DNA from: Brevibacillus gelatini
GTDB taxonomy: Bacteria; Bacillota; Bacilli; Brevibacillales; Brevibacillaceae
Assembly (NCBI RefSeq): GCF_003710935.1
Contig: NZ_RHHS01000056.1
Coordinates: 1 to 37,785, forward strand
Length of the DNA: 37,785 nucleotides
Reading direction: 5' to 3'
This document shows, piece after piece, positions 21,895 through 29,922 of this stretch (position 1 is its first letter; every line of letters begins with the position of its first letter). Below the pieces are notes generated by a model. That model did not search any database, was not told where the DNA came from, and saw nothing but the letters and a program-made list of their open reading frames with translations. Made by a program: the position numbers and the translations under genes.

Positions 21895-22824
21895 ATGAAA
21901 GTAGTCTCCTATCGGCCAGACGAACAAACCAAGTGGCGGGCAGGGCTGCTTTTGGACGAAACCGTCAGGGACATCGCAAAGGCACTTCCCGGCGCGCCGG
22001 GCACGGTGCAGGAGCTCTTGGAGCAGTGGGACGTGTGGCGGGAGCGGCTGGCGTCGATTGCCGACAACACCCATGCCATCGAAGCAGATGTGGCTTTGCA
22101 AAAAGTGCGCCTTGGCTCGCCGTTGCCACGCCCTGCCAGCTTTCGCGATTTTTACGCCTTCGAGGCGCATGTGAAGACAGCGCGGGCACGCCGCGGGCTT
22201 AAGATGATTCCCGAATGGTACGAGTTTCCCGTCTTTTACTTTTCCAACACGGCGGCCTTCCACGGACCGGAGGAGAGCATTCGGCGGCCCAAGGCGACAC
22301 AGTGGCTGGACTACGAACTGGAAGTGGCTTGTGTCATCGGCAAGGCGGGGACGGATATTCCTGTTGAGCGGGCGCACGAGCACATTGCCGGATACTGCAT
22401 TCTCAACGACTGGAGCGCGCGCGACATCCAGCGCGAAGAGGTCAAGGTCGGGCTGGGGCCAGCCAAAGGCAAGGACTTCGCTACGTCGATGGGGCCGTGG
22501 CTGGTGACGCCAGACGAGCTTGCAGATGTGCGTGTGCCGGGAGAAAAAGGCGACCGCTACGATCTGACGATGGTGGCGCGGGTGAACGGCGTGGAGTATT
22601 CCCGCGGCAATTTGCGGGATATTCACTATACCTTTGCGGAAATGATCGCGCGTGCCTCGCAGGACTGCACGCTGTACCCGGGGGATGTCATCGGCTCGGG
22701 CACGGTCGGCACCGGCTGCATTTTGGAGCTTGGACCTGAACAGTACGGCTGGCTTGCGCCGGGCGATGTAGTCGAACTGGAAGTCGAGCGCCTGGGTGTG
22801 CTCGTAAATACGATCAGCGAATAA
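21895..22824 (+). CDS. Fumarylacetoacetate hydrolase family protein
   Basis: About 309 aa. A short N-terminal domain leads to the FAH catalytic domain, with the metal-binding acids in DYELEVACVIG (about 142-152) and the signatures GYCILNDWSARDIQ (about 167-180) and KGKDFATSMGPWLVT. Family members cleave C-C bonds of acylpyruvates such as fumarylacetoacetate or isomerise hydroxy-heptadienedioates. Placement directly ahead of homogentisate dioxygenase argues for the fumarylacetoacetate or maleylacetoacetate step of tyrosine breakdown. The ATG at 21895 is 8 bases after AAGGAG. It is the first gene after the structured leader. Confidence 0.9.
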   Translation: MKVVSYRPDEQTKWRAGLLLDETVRDIAKALPGAPGTVQELLEQWDVWRERLASIADNTHAIEADVALQKVRLGSPLPRPASFRDFYAFEAHVKTARARRGLKMIPEWYEFPVFYFSNTAAFHGPEESIRRPKATQWLDYELEVACVIGKAGTDIPVERAHEHIAGYCILNDWSARDIQREEVKVGLGPAKGKDFATSMGPWLVTPDELADVRVPGEKGDRYDLTMVARVNGVEYSRGNLRDIHYTFAEMIARASQDCTLYPGDVIGSGTVGTGCILELGPEQYGWLAPGDVVELEVERLGVLVNTISE

Positions 22825-22848
22825 CGTTGAAAAAAAGGGGGAAGCAGA

Positions 22849-24006
22849 ATGGCTTTTTATCACCGCATGGGAGAAGTGCCGCAAAAGCGACACACGACTT
22901 TTTACAAGCCAAACGGCGAACTGTACCGTGAGCAGGTCATGGGTACGAAAGGCTTTTCCGGAATTCAGTCGATTCTCTATCACCACAATCCGCCGACACA
23001 GGTGCGCGAGACGCGCAAATACGCGGACGTCCGCCTGGAATTTGTGGAGCAGGCGGAGTTGAAGCATCAGCATTTCAAGACGTTTGACCTGCCGCCAGGG
23101 GGCGACCCGATCTTCGGCCGCCGCTATTTGCTCGGGAACAGCGACGTGGTCATGGGCGTCTGCTCGCCGACGGAGCCGATGGACTATTTTTACCGCAATG
23201 CGGACGGGGATGAGGTTGTGTTTGTCCACGAGGGCGAGGGCGAGCTGCAGACGATTTTTGGCACGATTGCGTACAGACCCGGCGATTATCTGGTCATCCC
23301 GATTGGCACGACGTACCGGATCGTGCCTGCGGTACAGAGCCGCTTTTTGGTGATCGAGTCGCAAAACGAAATCGTCCCGCCGAAGCGTTACCGCAACGAG
23401 CACGGGCAATTGTTGGAACATTCGCCGTTTTGCGAACGGGATATTCGCGTGCCGGAGAAGCTGGTGACGCATGTGGAAAGCGGCAATTTCGAAGTGCGCG
23501 TCAAACGGCAGTCTGTCGTCTACAGCTACTTTTTCGACTTCCATCCGTTTGATGTCGTGGGCTGGGACGGCTACCTGTACCCGTATGCGCTGAGCATTCA
23601 CGATTTTGAGCCGATTACGGGCCGGATTCACCAGCCACCGCCAGTCCACCAGACGTTTGCCGGACAAAACTTCGTCATCTGCTCGTTCGTCCCGCGCCTG
23701 TACGACTACCATCCGCAGGCGATCCCCGCACCTTACTACCACAGTAATGTCGAGAGCGACGAAGTGTTATACTACGTCGATGGCAATTTTATGAGCCGAA
23801 AAGGCATTTACGAAGGCTCGATCACCCTGCACCCGATGGGTATCCCCCACGGGCCGCACCCTGGCAAGATCGAAGCCAGCATCGGGCAAAAAGAAACGAA
23901 GGAGCTGGCAGTGATGCTCGATACGTTCCAGCCGCTTTACGTCACGAAAGAGGCGTTGACGATAGAGGACGAAGCGTACATGTCGAGCTGGCTGCCGGCC
24001 AAGTGA
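22849..24006 (+). CDS. hmgA: Homogentisate 1,2-dioxygenase
   Basis: 385 aa, a two-cupin protein of the shorter bacterial type. Iron ligands fall in PAPYYHSNVESDEVLYYVDG (His298 and the acidic pair 304/305) and LHPMGIPHGPHPG (His334). An upstream cupin stretch reads DGDEVVFVHEGEGELQT. It opens the ring of homogentisate to maleylacetoacetate with O2. AAGGGGGAAG precedes the ATG, 24 bases after the FAH-family gene. The following gene starts 17 bases past its stop. No 4-hydroxyphenylpyruvate dioxygenase gene is in the window. Confidence 0.93.
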   Translation: MAFYHRMGEVPQKRHTTFYKPNGELYREQVMGTKGFSGIQSILYHHNPPTQVRETRKYADVRLEFVEQAELKHQHFKTFDLPPGGDPIFGRRYLLGNSDVVMGVCSPTEPMDYFYRNADGDEVVFVHEGEGELQTIFGTIAYRPGDYLVIPIGTTYRIVPAVQSRFLVIESQNEIVPPKRYRNEHGQLLEHSPFCERDIRVPEKLVTHVESGNFEVRVKRQSVVYSYFFDFHPFDVVGWDGYLYPYALSIHDFEPITGRIHQPPPVHQTFAGQNFVICSFVPRLYDYHPQAIPAPYYHSNVESDEVLYYVDGNFMSRKGIYEGSITLHPMGIPHGPHPGKIEASIGQKETKELAVMLDTFQPLYVTKEALTIEDEAYMSSWLPAK

Positions 24007-24023
24007 GAAAAGGCGGGATAGGG

Positions 24024-24656
24024 ATGGAAATCGCGATTCGCGAACTGGAGCGACAGGACAAATACAAGCTGTTGATCGGCTGCATCATTCCGCGGCCGAT
24101 TGCATGGGTAACTTCACACGATGACAAGGGAGTCGTCAATGCCGCTCCCTTCAGCTACTTCAATGTCGCAAGCATCGAGCCGATGATGGTCTCTGTCGCC
24201 GTCATGCGCAAGCCGGGCAGCGTCAGAAAAGATACGGCGCGAAATATTTTGCAGACAGGCGAGTTTGTCGTCAACATGGTCGACATCCACAATGTCGATG
24301 CCGTCAACCAGACCTCGGCAGACTATCCGCCGGACGTAAGCGAGGTAGAGGCGCTCGGGCTGGAGGTTGGCCCGTCTGCGGCGGTCAAGGTTCCAAGGCT
24401 GCTTTCGTCGCGCATTCATTTTGAGTGCAGGCTGCATCAGATTGTGGAGCTGGGTACCCCCACTACTTCTGACCTCATCATCGGCGAGGTCGTGCACGTG
24501 CATGTCGCCGACGAGCTGTATCACGGGGGCAGGATTGACCCGCACGCCTTTGCGCCTGTGAGCAGGCTGGCGGGGCATTCGTATGCGACGCTGGGCGACT
24601 TGTTTGACCGTCCGCGTCCTGTTTACGACCCGTCCGCCGAATCCAAATCGAAATAG
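24024..24656 (+). CDS. Flavin reductase-like (FMN-binding) protein
   Basis: About 210 aa, flavin-reductase-like split-barrel. Signatures: IIPRPIAWVTSHDDKGVVNAAPFSYFN (about 21-47), where the FMN phosphate loop lies, then KDTARNILQTGEFVVNMVD, and a C-terminal PVSRLAGHSYATLGD. Such proteins reduce flavin for partner oxygenases or act on small substrates. Similar genes accompany homogentisate operons in Bacilli-like genomes, with no fixed role known to me. ATG 24024 has AAGGCGGGAT upstream; the GTG at 24003 overlaps the hmgA stop and lacks a site. It is the last gene of the operon. Confidence 0.85.
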   Translation: MEIAIRELERQDKYKLLIGCIIPRPIAWVTSHDDKGVVNAAPFSYFNVASIEPMMVSVAVMRKPGSVRKDTARNILQTGEFVVNMVDIHNVDAVNQTSADYPPDVSEVEALGLEVGPSAAVKVPRLLSSRIHFECRLHQIVELGTPTTSDLIIGEVVHVHVADELYHGGRIDPHAFAPVSRLAGHSYATLGDLFDRPRPVYDPSAESKSK

Positions 24657-24670
24657 GGAAGCAGACAGGG

Positions 24671-24706
24671 AAAAGCCGTTCCGGTGTGCGACTGGAACGG
24701 CTTTTT
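24671..24706. terminator. Terminator of the homogentisate operon
   Basis: AAAAGCCGTTCC (24671-24682) and GGAACGGCTTTTT (24694-24706) form a perfect 12-bp stem with A and T tails. It can serve the converging lipoprotein gene too. Confidence 0.92.
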
Positions 24707-24723
24707 CCGTTTTCTTGCGTCCG

Positions 24724-24966
24724 CTAGTTCAAGCCGGGATAGCGGGAGATGGCGTCTGGCCTGATCGGGCGATTGTAGTCAGAGGAGGTTCCGGCATTGG
24801 CAGGCGTGCCGTAAGGGGTAGCGTTCGGCTCTAGCCCGAGTGGATGGACCACGCTTTGCTGGTAGTACAGCTCGCGGTCGCTTTGAATGTAGGAGCGTTC
24901 GGGACCGTCGGCCAAGGAGCATCCGCTTGTGGACAGGACCAGCAGCAGGAGCAAAAGGATCGGCAT
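24724..24966 (-). CDS. Small lipoprotein, 80 aa
   Basis: 80 aa. The N-terminus MPILLLLLLVLSTSGC is a signal with lipobox LSTSGC, predicting lipidation at Cys16 and anchoring to the outer face of the membrane. The mature part is polar and Tyr/Pro-rich, with no known domain. GAGGTGA precedes the ATG by 8 bases on the minus strand. It shares the homogentisate operon terminator and is divergent from the PspC gene. Its function is unknown. Confidence 0.75.
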   Translation of the reverse strand: MPILLLLLLVLSTSGCSLADGPERSYIQSDRELYYQQSVVHPLGLEPNATPYGTPANAGTSSDYNRPIRPDAISRYPGLN

Positions 24967-25140
24967 AGCAAATCACCTCGTATGTAGCGTGACTTTTCTG
25001 TCCTGATTTCATACGGGCGAAGCGCATCTCCGTCCAGGGACGGAGGACAAATCCCTCTGTGGGCCATTTTGCCGCCGGGCGCGCAAGGGTATCCTTAAAG
25101 CATGGAAGGCAAGCGGACACTGTAGGGAGGAAGGATTGTC

Positions 25141-25491
25141 ATGATGGAAAGACGCTTATATCGCTCTTCGCAGGATAAACGGTTGTTTGGAGTTTGCGGC
25201 GGGATTGCCCAGTTTTTGCGTGTGGATTCGACGCTTGTGCGTGTGGGAGTCGTCATTTTGACGGTTTGTACAGGCATCCCGATTTTGCTCTACATTCTTT
25301 TGGCCATGATTATGCCAAAAGAACCGCATTGGGCTTACGCGGGTGACGGATACGGCCTGTACGATGCGCCCGTGGGAGGGTATGCGCGGATGAACGACCT
25401 CGATTCGGAAATCGAGCGCCTGGAAAAGCGGGCGCTGGTGCAGGAAGTATATCGCCTGCGTGAAGAACTGGCGAAATACAGAGGCTTGTAA
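25141..25491 (+). CDS. PspC-domain membrane protein
   Basis: 116 aa. A PspC domain (about 5-62: RLYRSSQDKRLFGVCGGIAQFL and onward, then a hydrophobic hairpin to MIMPKEPH) is followed by a Gly/Tyr linker. A short C-terminal coiled coil (about 83-114, LDSEIERLEKRALVQEVYRLREELAKY) follows. PspC proteins act in envelope-stress sensing with PspA/LiaF-type systems; no such gene is adjacent. AGGAAGG precedes ATG 25141. The C-terminal coiled coil could mediate partner binding. Confidence 0.85.
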   Translation: MMERRLYRSSQDKRLFGVCGGIAQFLRVDSTLVRVGVVILTVCTGIPILLYILLAMIMPKEPHWAYAGDGYGLYDAPVGGYARMNDLDSEIERLEKRALVQEVYRLREELAKYRGL

Positions 25492-25495
25492 AGTG

Positions 25496-25530
25496 GAGAG
25501 GCTTCCTGCCGCGTGCGGGGGCCTCTTTTC
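25496..25530 (+). terminator. Terminator of the PspC gene
   Basis: GAGAGGC and GCCTCTTTTC form a GC-rich hairpin with a GC-rich loop, ending in a T-tract. Confidence 0.75.
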
Positions 25531-25640
25531 TTGGCTTCCAAGCCAACGCGAAAATCAACAAGAAAGCGCGAAAGCGTCAACTTCTCTATTTTTCCGCATA
25601 ACATGTAAGGTGGGAGAATGTACATAGGGAGGGAGAAGCA

Positions 25641-25817
25641 GTGTATCTCGGCGTGTTCGATTTGAATCAGCGTCTGGAGCAAACCCGCAAAATCCTGCGG
25701 GAAAAGCAACACCTGAAAAAGCTGATTGAAGAAGACATCCAGGAGCTTGAGAAAGATGTCCAGGCATTGGAAGCCATGATAAACAAAAACAAGTACGCAA
25801 CCAGCGGCCAGCGATAA
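25641..25817 (+). CDS. Small coiled-coil protein, 58 aa
   Basis: 58 aa from a GTG start, with GGGAGGGAG 5-6 bases ahead. It is almost wholly alpha-helical and charged: LNQRLEQTRKILREKQHLKK, then LIEEDIQELEKDVQALEAMI. The heptad-like Leu/Ile spacing predicts a coiled coil. It follows the PspC gene, which also ends in a coiled coil, so a partnership is possible but only inferred. A bidirectional terminator follows at 25853. The function is unknown. Confidence 0.65.
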   Translation: MYLGVFDLNQRLEQTRKILREKQHLKKLIEEDIQELEKDVQALEAMINKNKYATSGQR

Positions 25818-25852
25818 CTATCGCTGACAACGACAGAAAGTCACCAAACAGC

Positions 25853-25893
25853 AAAAGTGGCGACTGCGCAAGAGGCAGACGGCCACTTTTTTA
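25853..25893. terminator. Bidirectional terminator
   Basis: AAAAGTGGC (25853-25861) and GCCACTTTTTT (25882-25892) form a 9-bp stem with a 20-nt loop. It lies between the small coiled-coil gene and the converging tetR gene. Confidence 0.85.
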
Positions 25894-25968
25894 TATTGTC
25901 CGCCGCCGCGCCCAGAGCAGAGGACGCTGTCATTGGCAGCGGCGGCAGCACGGTGTTTTGGCGTTTCG

Positions 25969-26604
25969 TTATTTCGAATCTGCGCCCGCGTCAGCACCGA
26001 CAGCGGCAGCGAGCAGCTTTTCGACGATACTGGGGAGTAACTGGATCGCGGCGTTGTCGGTCCCGTACGTCTGGCTGTCTGCATGCGTGCCCTTCATCAG
26101 CAGGATCAGCGTGTAGGCCAGCTCGCGTGGATTGTCTGCGCCCAAGGCGACTGTGCGCTCCAAAAAGGCGTCGAAAATCCGTTTCTGATGCGCACAGACC
26201 AGCTCGCGCACAGGATGGGCGGGATCGGGAAACTCTACCGCAACGTTGAGGAAGCAGCAGCCGCGAAACTCCTGGGAGGATGCGCGGTCAGCCAGATCGG
26301 CAAAAAATTGGACGAGCTGCTCCCGCGGTCGATCAGGGTGTCTCGCCATGCTTTCCTCCCACTCTTGCCAGAAAGCAGCCTGTTTCTTTTTCAAGTAAGC
26401 GATAACCAGGTCTGTTTTCGAGGAAAACTGGCGATAGACGCTCATCTTGTTGATCCCGGCCCGCTCCACGATGGCATCGACACTGACGGCGTGGATGCCT
26501 TCCTGGTAAAAAAGCTCATCGGCCGCTTGCAAAATTTTTTCCTGTGCTTGTCCGCGAGGGACCCTGGCTCGTTTTTTGGACGTCATCGGAGAGTCAGGTC
26601 CCAT
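25969..26604 (-). CDS. TetR/AcrR-family repressor of the LLM oxidoreductase operon
   Basis: About 211 aa (205 if started at 26586). Helix-turn-helix: EKILQAADELFYQEGIHAVSV, DAIVERAGINKMSVYRQFSSK (about 20-62). The C-terminal domain contains EFRGCCFLNVAVEFPDPAHP, a pattern seen in YxaF/LmrA-type TetR proteins. The start at 26604 is 2 bases past the stop of the oxidoreductase gene, so it is the second gene of that operon. It probably binds the palindrome at 27644-27665 in the operon promoter. Confidence 0.85.
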   Translation of the reverse strand: MGPDSPMTSKKRARVPRGQAQEKILQAADELFYQEGIHAVSVDAIVERAGINKMSVYRQFSSKTDLVIAYLKKKQAAFWQEWEESMARHPDRPREQLVQFFADLADRASSQEFRGCCFLNVAVEFPDPAHPVRELVCAHQKRIFDAFLERTVALGADNPRELAYTLILLMKGTHADSQTYGTDNAAIQLLPSIVEKLLAAAVGADAGADSK

Positions 26605-26605
26605 T

Positions 26606-27616
26606 CTACGATTTCCACACGTCGGCGACGATCTCGAAGGAGCGCACGCGGTCCTCATGGCGGTACATTTGTGTCGTAATCATCAATTCATCCGCCTGGG
26701 TCGCCTCCAGCAGTTCCTGCAACTTGTGCTTGACCGTGTCCGGATTGCCGATGATGGAGGAACGAAGCTGGGCGAGCACAGACATTTTTTCAAACTCGCT
26801 CCACAGCTCATCCATGTTGTCGACTGGCGGCTGGATCGGCTTCAGATCGCCGCGGATGAGGTTGAGGAACGCCTGGTAGTGCGAGGTAGCCAGCCGCTCG
26901 GCAAGCTCATCCGTATCGGCCGCCATGACGTTGACACCCAGCATGGCATACGGCTCGGACAGCACTTCGGATGGGCGGAAGCACTGGCGGTACGTTTGCA
27001 GCGCTGGCAAGGTGTAATTGGGCGAAAAGTGGCCGGCAAACGCGAACGGCAGTCCGAGCATCCCCGCGAGACGCGCCGAAAAATCGCTGGAGCCGAGCAG
27101 CCAGATCGGAATGTTCAGGCCTTCGCCGGGAACAGCCCGCAGCGCGCCGGGATTGTCGCTGGTGCGCGGACGCAAATACTCGCGCAGTTCCTCCAATAGC
27201 TCGGGAAAATCGTCGCCGCCGATCCGCAGGTCGCGCCGCAATGCCCGGGCGGTGCGCTGGTCCGCGCCGGGAGCCCGTCCCAAGCCAAGGTCAATTCGTC
27301 CCGGATAGAGCGACTCCAGCGTGCCGAACTGCTCGGCGATAATCAGCGGGGCGTGGTTAGGCAGCATGATCCCGCCGGAGCCGACGCGTATTGTTGAGGT
27401 GCCGCCCGCAATGTAGCCGATCAGCACGGCTGTGGCCGAGCTTGCGACACTGGGCATGGCGTGGTGCTCGGCGAGCCAGTAGCGGTGAAAGCCCCACTTT
27501 TCCACCTTTTGCGCCAGGTCCAGGCTGTTTTGAAACGACTGGGCAGCCGTACTGCCTTCTACAATGGGAGCGAGATCCAGCACAGACAGCGGAATATCGC
27601 GTAATGTTTTGGTCAT
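26606..27616 (-). CDS. LLM-class flavin-dependent oxidoreductase (luciferase-like)
   Basis: About 336 aa, TIM-barrel bacterial-luciferase-like enzyme. It starts [21 protein letters not shown], a signature of the YceB/alkanal-monooxygenase-like group. [18 protein letters not shown] (about 48-65), [22 protein letters not shown] (about 82-103) and [14 protein letters not shown] line the flavin site. The substrate is unknown; such genes under TetR control often respond to electrophiles or antibiotics. ATG 27616 is preceded by AGGAGG. The gene starts the minus-strand operon with the TetR gene. Confidence 0.9.
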   Translation of the reverse strand: MTKTLRDIPLSVLDLAPIVEGSTAAQSFQNSLDLAQKVEKWGFHRYWLAEHHAMPSVASSATAVLIGYIAGGTSTIRVGSGGIMLPNHAPLIIAEQFGTLESLYPGRIDLGLGRAPGADQRTARALRRDLRIGGDDFPELLEELREYLRPRTSDNPGALRAVPGEGLNIPIWLLGSSDFSARLAGMLGLPFAFAGHFSPNYTLPALQTYRQCFRPSEVLSEPYAMLGVNVMAADTDELAERLATSHYQAFLNLIRGDLKPIQPPVDNMDELWSEFEKMSVLAQLRSSIIGNPDTVKHKLQELLEATQADELMITTQMYRHEDRVRSFEIVADVWKS

Positions 27617-27643
27617 GAAAAGAAACCTCCTCTGAGGGTCAAA

Positions 27644-27665
27644 TTTGTTACTGGTCGGTAACAAA
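27644..27665. promoter_or_regulatory. TetR operator of the LLM oxidoreductase operon
   Basis: TTTGTTAC (27644-27651) and GTAACAAA (27658-27665) are perfect 8-bp arms around TGGTCG. The site begins about 10 bases after the -10 box and covers the likely transcription start, suiting repression by the TetR protein encoded in the same operon. Confidence 0.8.
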
Positions 27666-27674
27666 CGTACTTGC

Positions 27675-27703
27675 ATCTTACGGGGAGGGGAGGGGGCTGT
27701 CAA
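27675..27703 (-). promoter_or_regulatory. Sigma-A promoter of the LLM oxidoreductase operon
   Basis: On the minus strand TTGACA (27703-27698), a 17-bp pyrimidine-rich spacer and TAAGAT (27680-27675). The -35 and spacing are perfect and the -10 matches 5 of 6. It is a strong promoter held off by the adjacent operator. Confidence 0.85.
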
Positions 27704-27818
27704 TGTTTCGATGGGTTGAGGCGGCACTTTGCGTTTTTTATCAGAAAGACTTAGACTGTTGCTGGTGAAGGTGAAAAGCACCAGAATGTGTTTATATTGT
27801 GATTAATTGGGTGAGAGG

Positions 27819-28004
27819 ATGAAACGGAAACAACTGTTTGTAGATTTGAAAATCAACAGAAAAACGGGTCAATTTTCTGATTTGATAAGAGAGATGATCC
27901 AGACATTCAAAGAGGATGGTTACACAGAGGTAGAGGTATTGCAAATCGTGAAAATCAACAGCAAAGAGTATTTCATCATTTTCAATGTCATGGAAAATGG
28001 ATAG
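27819..28004 (+). CDS. Small hypothetical protein, 61 aa
   Basis: 61 aa, basic and mixed alpha/beta: MKRKQLFVDLKINRKTGQ, then a helix DLIREMIQTFKEDGY and a strand pair. It is not recognised. The ribosome site is weak: GGTGAG is only 3-5 bases from the ATG, and a TTG at 27807 is an alternative start. Base composition is more AT-rich than its neighbours. It lies between the divergent LLM promoter and a hairpin repeat at 28022 that may terminate it. Confidence 0.5.
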   Translation: MKRKQLFVDLKINRKTGQFSDLIREMIQTFKEDGYTEVEVLQIVKINSKEYFIIFNVMENG

Positions 28005-28021
28005 AGCGTTTCCAAAAACAC

Positions 28022-28070
28022 AAAAGAGGCGTCCCCAAGCCGAAAAATCGGCTATGGAGACAGCCCCTTT
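28022..28070. repeat. Hairpin repeat element, copy 1
   Basis: A two-level hairpin. The inner arms are AGCCG (28038-28042) and CGGCT (28049-28053). The outer arms are GTCCCCA and TGGAGAC (one mismatch), with GGC/GCC further out. Its first 31 bases match 37740-37770 at 26 positions, including a paired change in the stem. It lies downstream of both map (minus) and the 61-aa gene (+), where it may end transcription. Confidence 0.7.
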
Positions 28071-28114
28071 CAAGCGCAAGCCAAGCTGCGCAGCGAAAAC
28101 ATCTTGGCAGGCAC

Positions 28115-28861
28115 CTACTGCTTGGTCAAAATAAGCGGCCCATCCGCAGTAATCGCAATCGTGTGCTCGTACTGGGCCGACAGCTTGCCGTCGCGCGTTC
28201 TCGCTGTCCAACCGTCCTCGTCGATTCTCGCATGATAGGTGCCGATATTGAGCATCGGCTCGATGGTGATGACCATGCCTTCCTTGAGGCGCTGGCCTCT
28301 GCCCGGAGGACCGAAGTGCGGAACGTACGGCTCCTCGTGCATTTCCTGCCCGATTCCGTGGCCCGTGAAATCGCGGACAACCGAAAAGCCTTGCGCCTGG
28401 GCGTAGGTTTGGATCGCGTGGGAAATGTCTCCGATCCGGTTGCCGACAACAGCTTGTTCAATGCCCAGGTACAGCGATTTTTCCGTGACCTCCAGCAGCT
28501 TTTTCGCTTCCGGGGAGATGTTCCCCACGGCGTACGACCAGGCCGAATCGGCCAGCCAGCCGTCTTTGCGCACGACCATGTCGATGGTGACAATATCTCC
28601 GTCGCGCAGCGGCTCTTTTTTCGGGAAACCGTGGCAAATGACGTCGTTCACCGACGCGCAGGTGGCATATGGATAGCCTTGGTAGCCTTTTTGCTCAGGA
28701 GTGGCGCCGTGGCTGGCCAAAAATTCTTCTACGAATTGATCGATTTCCCAGGTCGTGATCCCGGGACGAATCATCGACGCGATTTCGCGGTGGCAGGCGG
28801 CCAAAATTTTGCCTGCGGCGTGCATCAGTTCAATTTCTTCGGGTGTTTTGAGGATAATCAT
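28115..28861 (-). CDS. map: Methionine aminopeptidase, type I
   Basis: 248 aa. All pita-bread metal ligands are present: Asp94, Asp105 (TIDMVVRKDGWLADSAW), His168 (FTGHGIG), Glu201 (ITIEPML) and Glu232 (QYEHTI). The substrate-binding His is His77 (ICHGFP). It removes N-terminal Met from nascent proteins. Bacilli commonly carry a second map outside the ribosomal cluster (YflG-like); this is likely such a copy, since no ribosomal genes are near. ATG 28861 has AAGGAGAG ahead. Confidence 0.95.
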   Translation of the reverse strand: MIILKTPEEIELMHAAGKILAACHREIASMIRPGITTWEIDQFVEEFLASHGATPEQKGYQGYPYATCASVNDVICHGFPKKEPLRDGDIVTIDMVVRKDGWLADSAWSYAVGNISPEAKKLLEVTEKSLYLGIEQAVVGNRIGDISHAIQTYAQAQGFSVVRDFTGHGIGQEMHEEPYVPHFGPPGRGQRLKEGMVITIEPMLNIGTYHARIDEDGWTARTRDGKLSAQYEHTIAITADGPLILTKQ

Positions 28862-28903
28862 CGGTTCTCTCCTTGTCCTCACGATAGTTCTCTTGCTTTA
28901 TAC

Positions 28904-28933
28904 AGTATATAGTGTAGACCTGTTTCGGGCCAA
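28904..28933 (-). promoter_or_regulatory. Candidate promoter of map
   Basis: Minus-strand TTGGCC (28933-28928), an 18-bp spacer and TATACT (28909-28904). The -10 lies in the AT-rich palindromic stretch TATACAGTATATA in the map-nadE divergent region. Confidence 0.45.
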
Positions 28934-28996
28934 TTGCCACAGGCAAAACCGCATGGTAGGATGAGGAATAAACGAAACAACCTGGGGGTAGGTAGC

Positions 28997-29749
28997 GTGG
29001 ACAAGTTTCAGGAGCATCTGGCAAACTACCAGATTCATGTAAAAGACGATATGGAAAAACGGATTGCGTTTATTCGCGAGCAAATCGACGGAAACGGGCT
29101 TGGCGGTGTGGTTGTCGGCATTTCCGGCGGGATCGACAGCGCCGTGACGGCTGCTCTGTGCGTGCGCGCCCTTGGCCGCGAGCGCGTCATTGGCGTATGG
29201 ATACCTGCGTACTCCCAGGCGGTGCATGCGGAAGACTCGCAGCGCCTGGCGGAAGCAATTGGTCTGAACCTGCACACCGTCGATGTAGGCCCTGCCTTCG
29301 ATGCGCTCGTGCCTGCCATCGAGGGTGTGCTTGCGCTTGGCGACAAGACAAAAGGAAATACGAAAGCCCGCCTGCGCATGACCGTGCTGTACGCAATCGC
29401 CAACCAGAAAGGCTATCTGGTCGCGGATACGTGCAATCGCAGCGAAATTCACGTCGGCTATATGACCAAAGGCGGAGACGGTCTCGCTGACTTCAACCCG
29501 GTGGCAAGCCTGACGAAGCACGAAATACGCATCCTCGCTGCCGAGCTTGGCGTGCCGGAATCGATTATTGCCAAAGCGCCTTCTGCCGATCTGTGGGAAG
29601 GCCAGACAGATGAGCAGGAAATGGGCTTTACGTACGAGGATCTCGACCGTCTGCTGATTACAGGCGAGACCAGACCGGAAGCAAAAGAACGGATCGACTA
29701 CCTGCACCGCATCTCTGAGCACAAGCGCAATCTGATGCCAGGGATTTAA
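28997..29749 (+). CDS. nadE: Ammonia-dependent NAD+ synthetase
   Basis: About 250 aa. The PP-loop ATPase motif SGGIDS lies at 43-48 (VVVGISGGIDSAVTAALC). Other signatures are DTCNRSEIHVGYMTKGGDG (about 155-173) and KAPSADLWEGQTDEQEMG. No N-terminal nitrilase (glutaminase) domain is present, so ammonia is the N donor. It adenylates and amidates nicotinic acid adenine dinucleotide to NAD+. The start is GTG at 28997 after GGGGGTAGG; earlier in-frame codons lack a site. Confidence 0.93.
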   Translation: MDKFQEHLANYQIHVKDDMEKRIAFIREQIDGNGLGGVVVGISGGIDSAVTAALCVRALGRERVIGVWIPAYSQAVHAEDSQRLAEAIGLNLHTVDVGPAFDALVPAIEGVLALGDKTKGNTKARLRMTVLYAIANQKGYLVADTCNRSEIHVGYMTKGGDGLADFNPVASLTKHEIRILAAELGVPESIIAKAPSADLWEGQTDEQEMGFTYEDLDRLLITGETRPEAKERIDYLHRISEHKRNLMPGI

Positions 29750-29852
29750 CAGGCCAGTTGCCATGTGACGGCCAGCCGAAAAGCAAGCATCCGCGAGATA
29801 CCCGTGCGCACAGCCGGGTGCGGTTGATGAAGGAAGCGCCGTTGCTTGCCGG

Positions 29853-29881
29853 TTGATTATTGGGCGGTTTTGTACGATAAT
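29853..29881 (+). promoter_or_regulatory. Sigma-A promoter of the 73-aa protein gene
   Basis: TTGATT (29853-29858), a 17-bp spacer and GATAAT (29876-29881). The start site would be near 29888. Confidence 0.75.
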
Positions 29882-29922
29882 AGAAGTTACGCACAAAACT
29901 TTCGAGGAAAGAGGTGGAACAG

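Noticed and set aside
21659..21895. T-box leader regulating the homogentisate operon
   Set aside because: No T-box sequence (TGGNACCGCG) or specifier-stem features were found, although a terminator-like stem is present.
21783..22202. Upstream open frame beginning in the leader (MFVMHRMSERGELG)
   Set aside because: It lacks a ribosome site and runs out of frame deep into the FAH-family gene. A regulatory short peptide is possible but not supported.
21868..23742. 624-codon open frame on the minus strand
   Set aside because: It is antisense to the FAH-family gene and most of hmgA. Such long frames arise from high third-position GC in this genome.
28899..28911. SOS (LexA) box in the map-nadE intergenic region
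   Set aside because: TATACAGTATATA is palindromic, but the GAAC...GTTC arms of the Gram-positive LexA box are absent.
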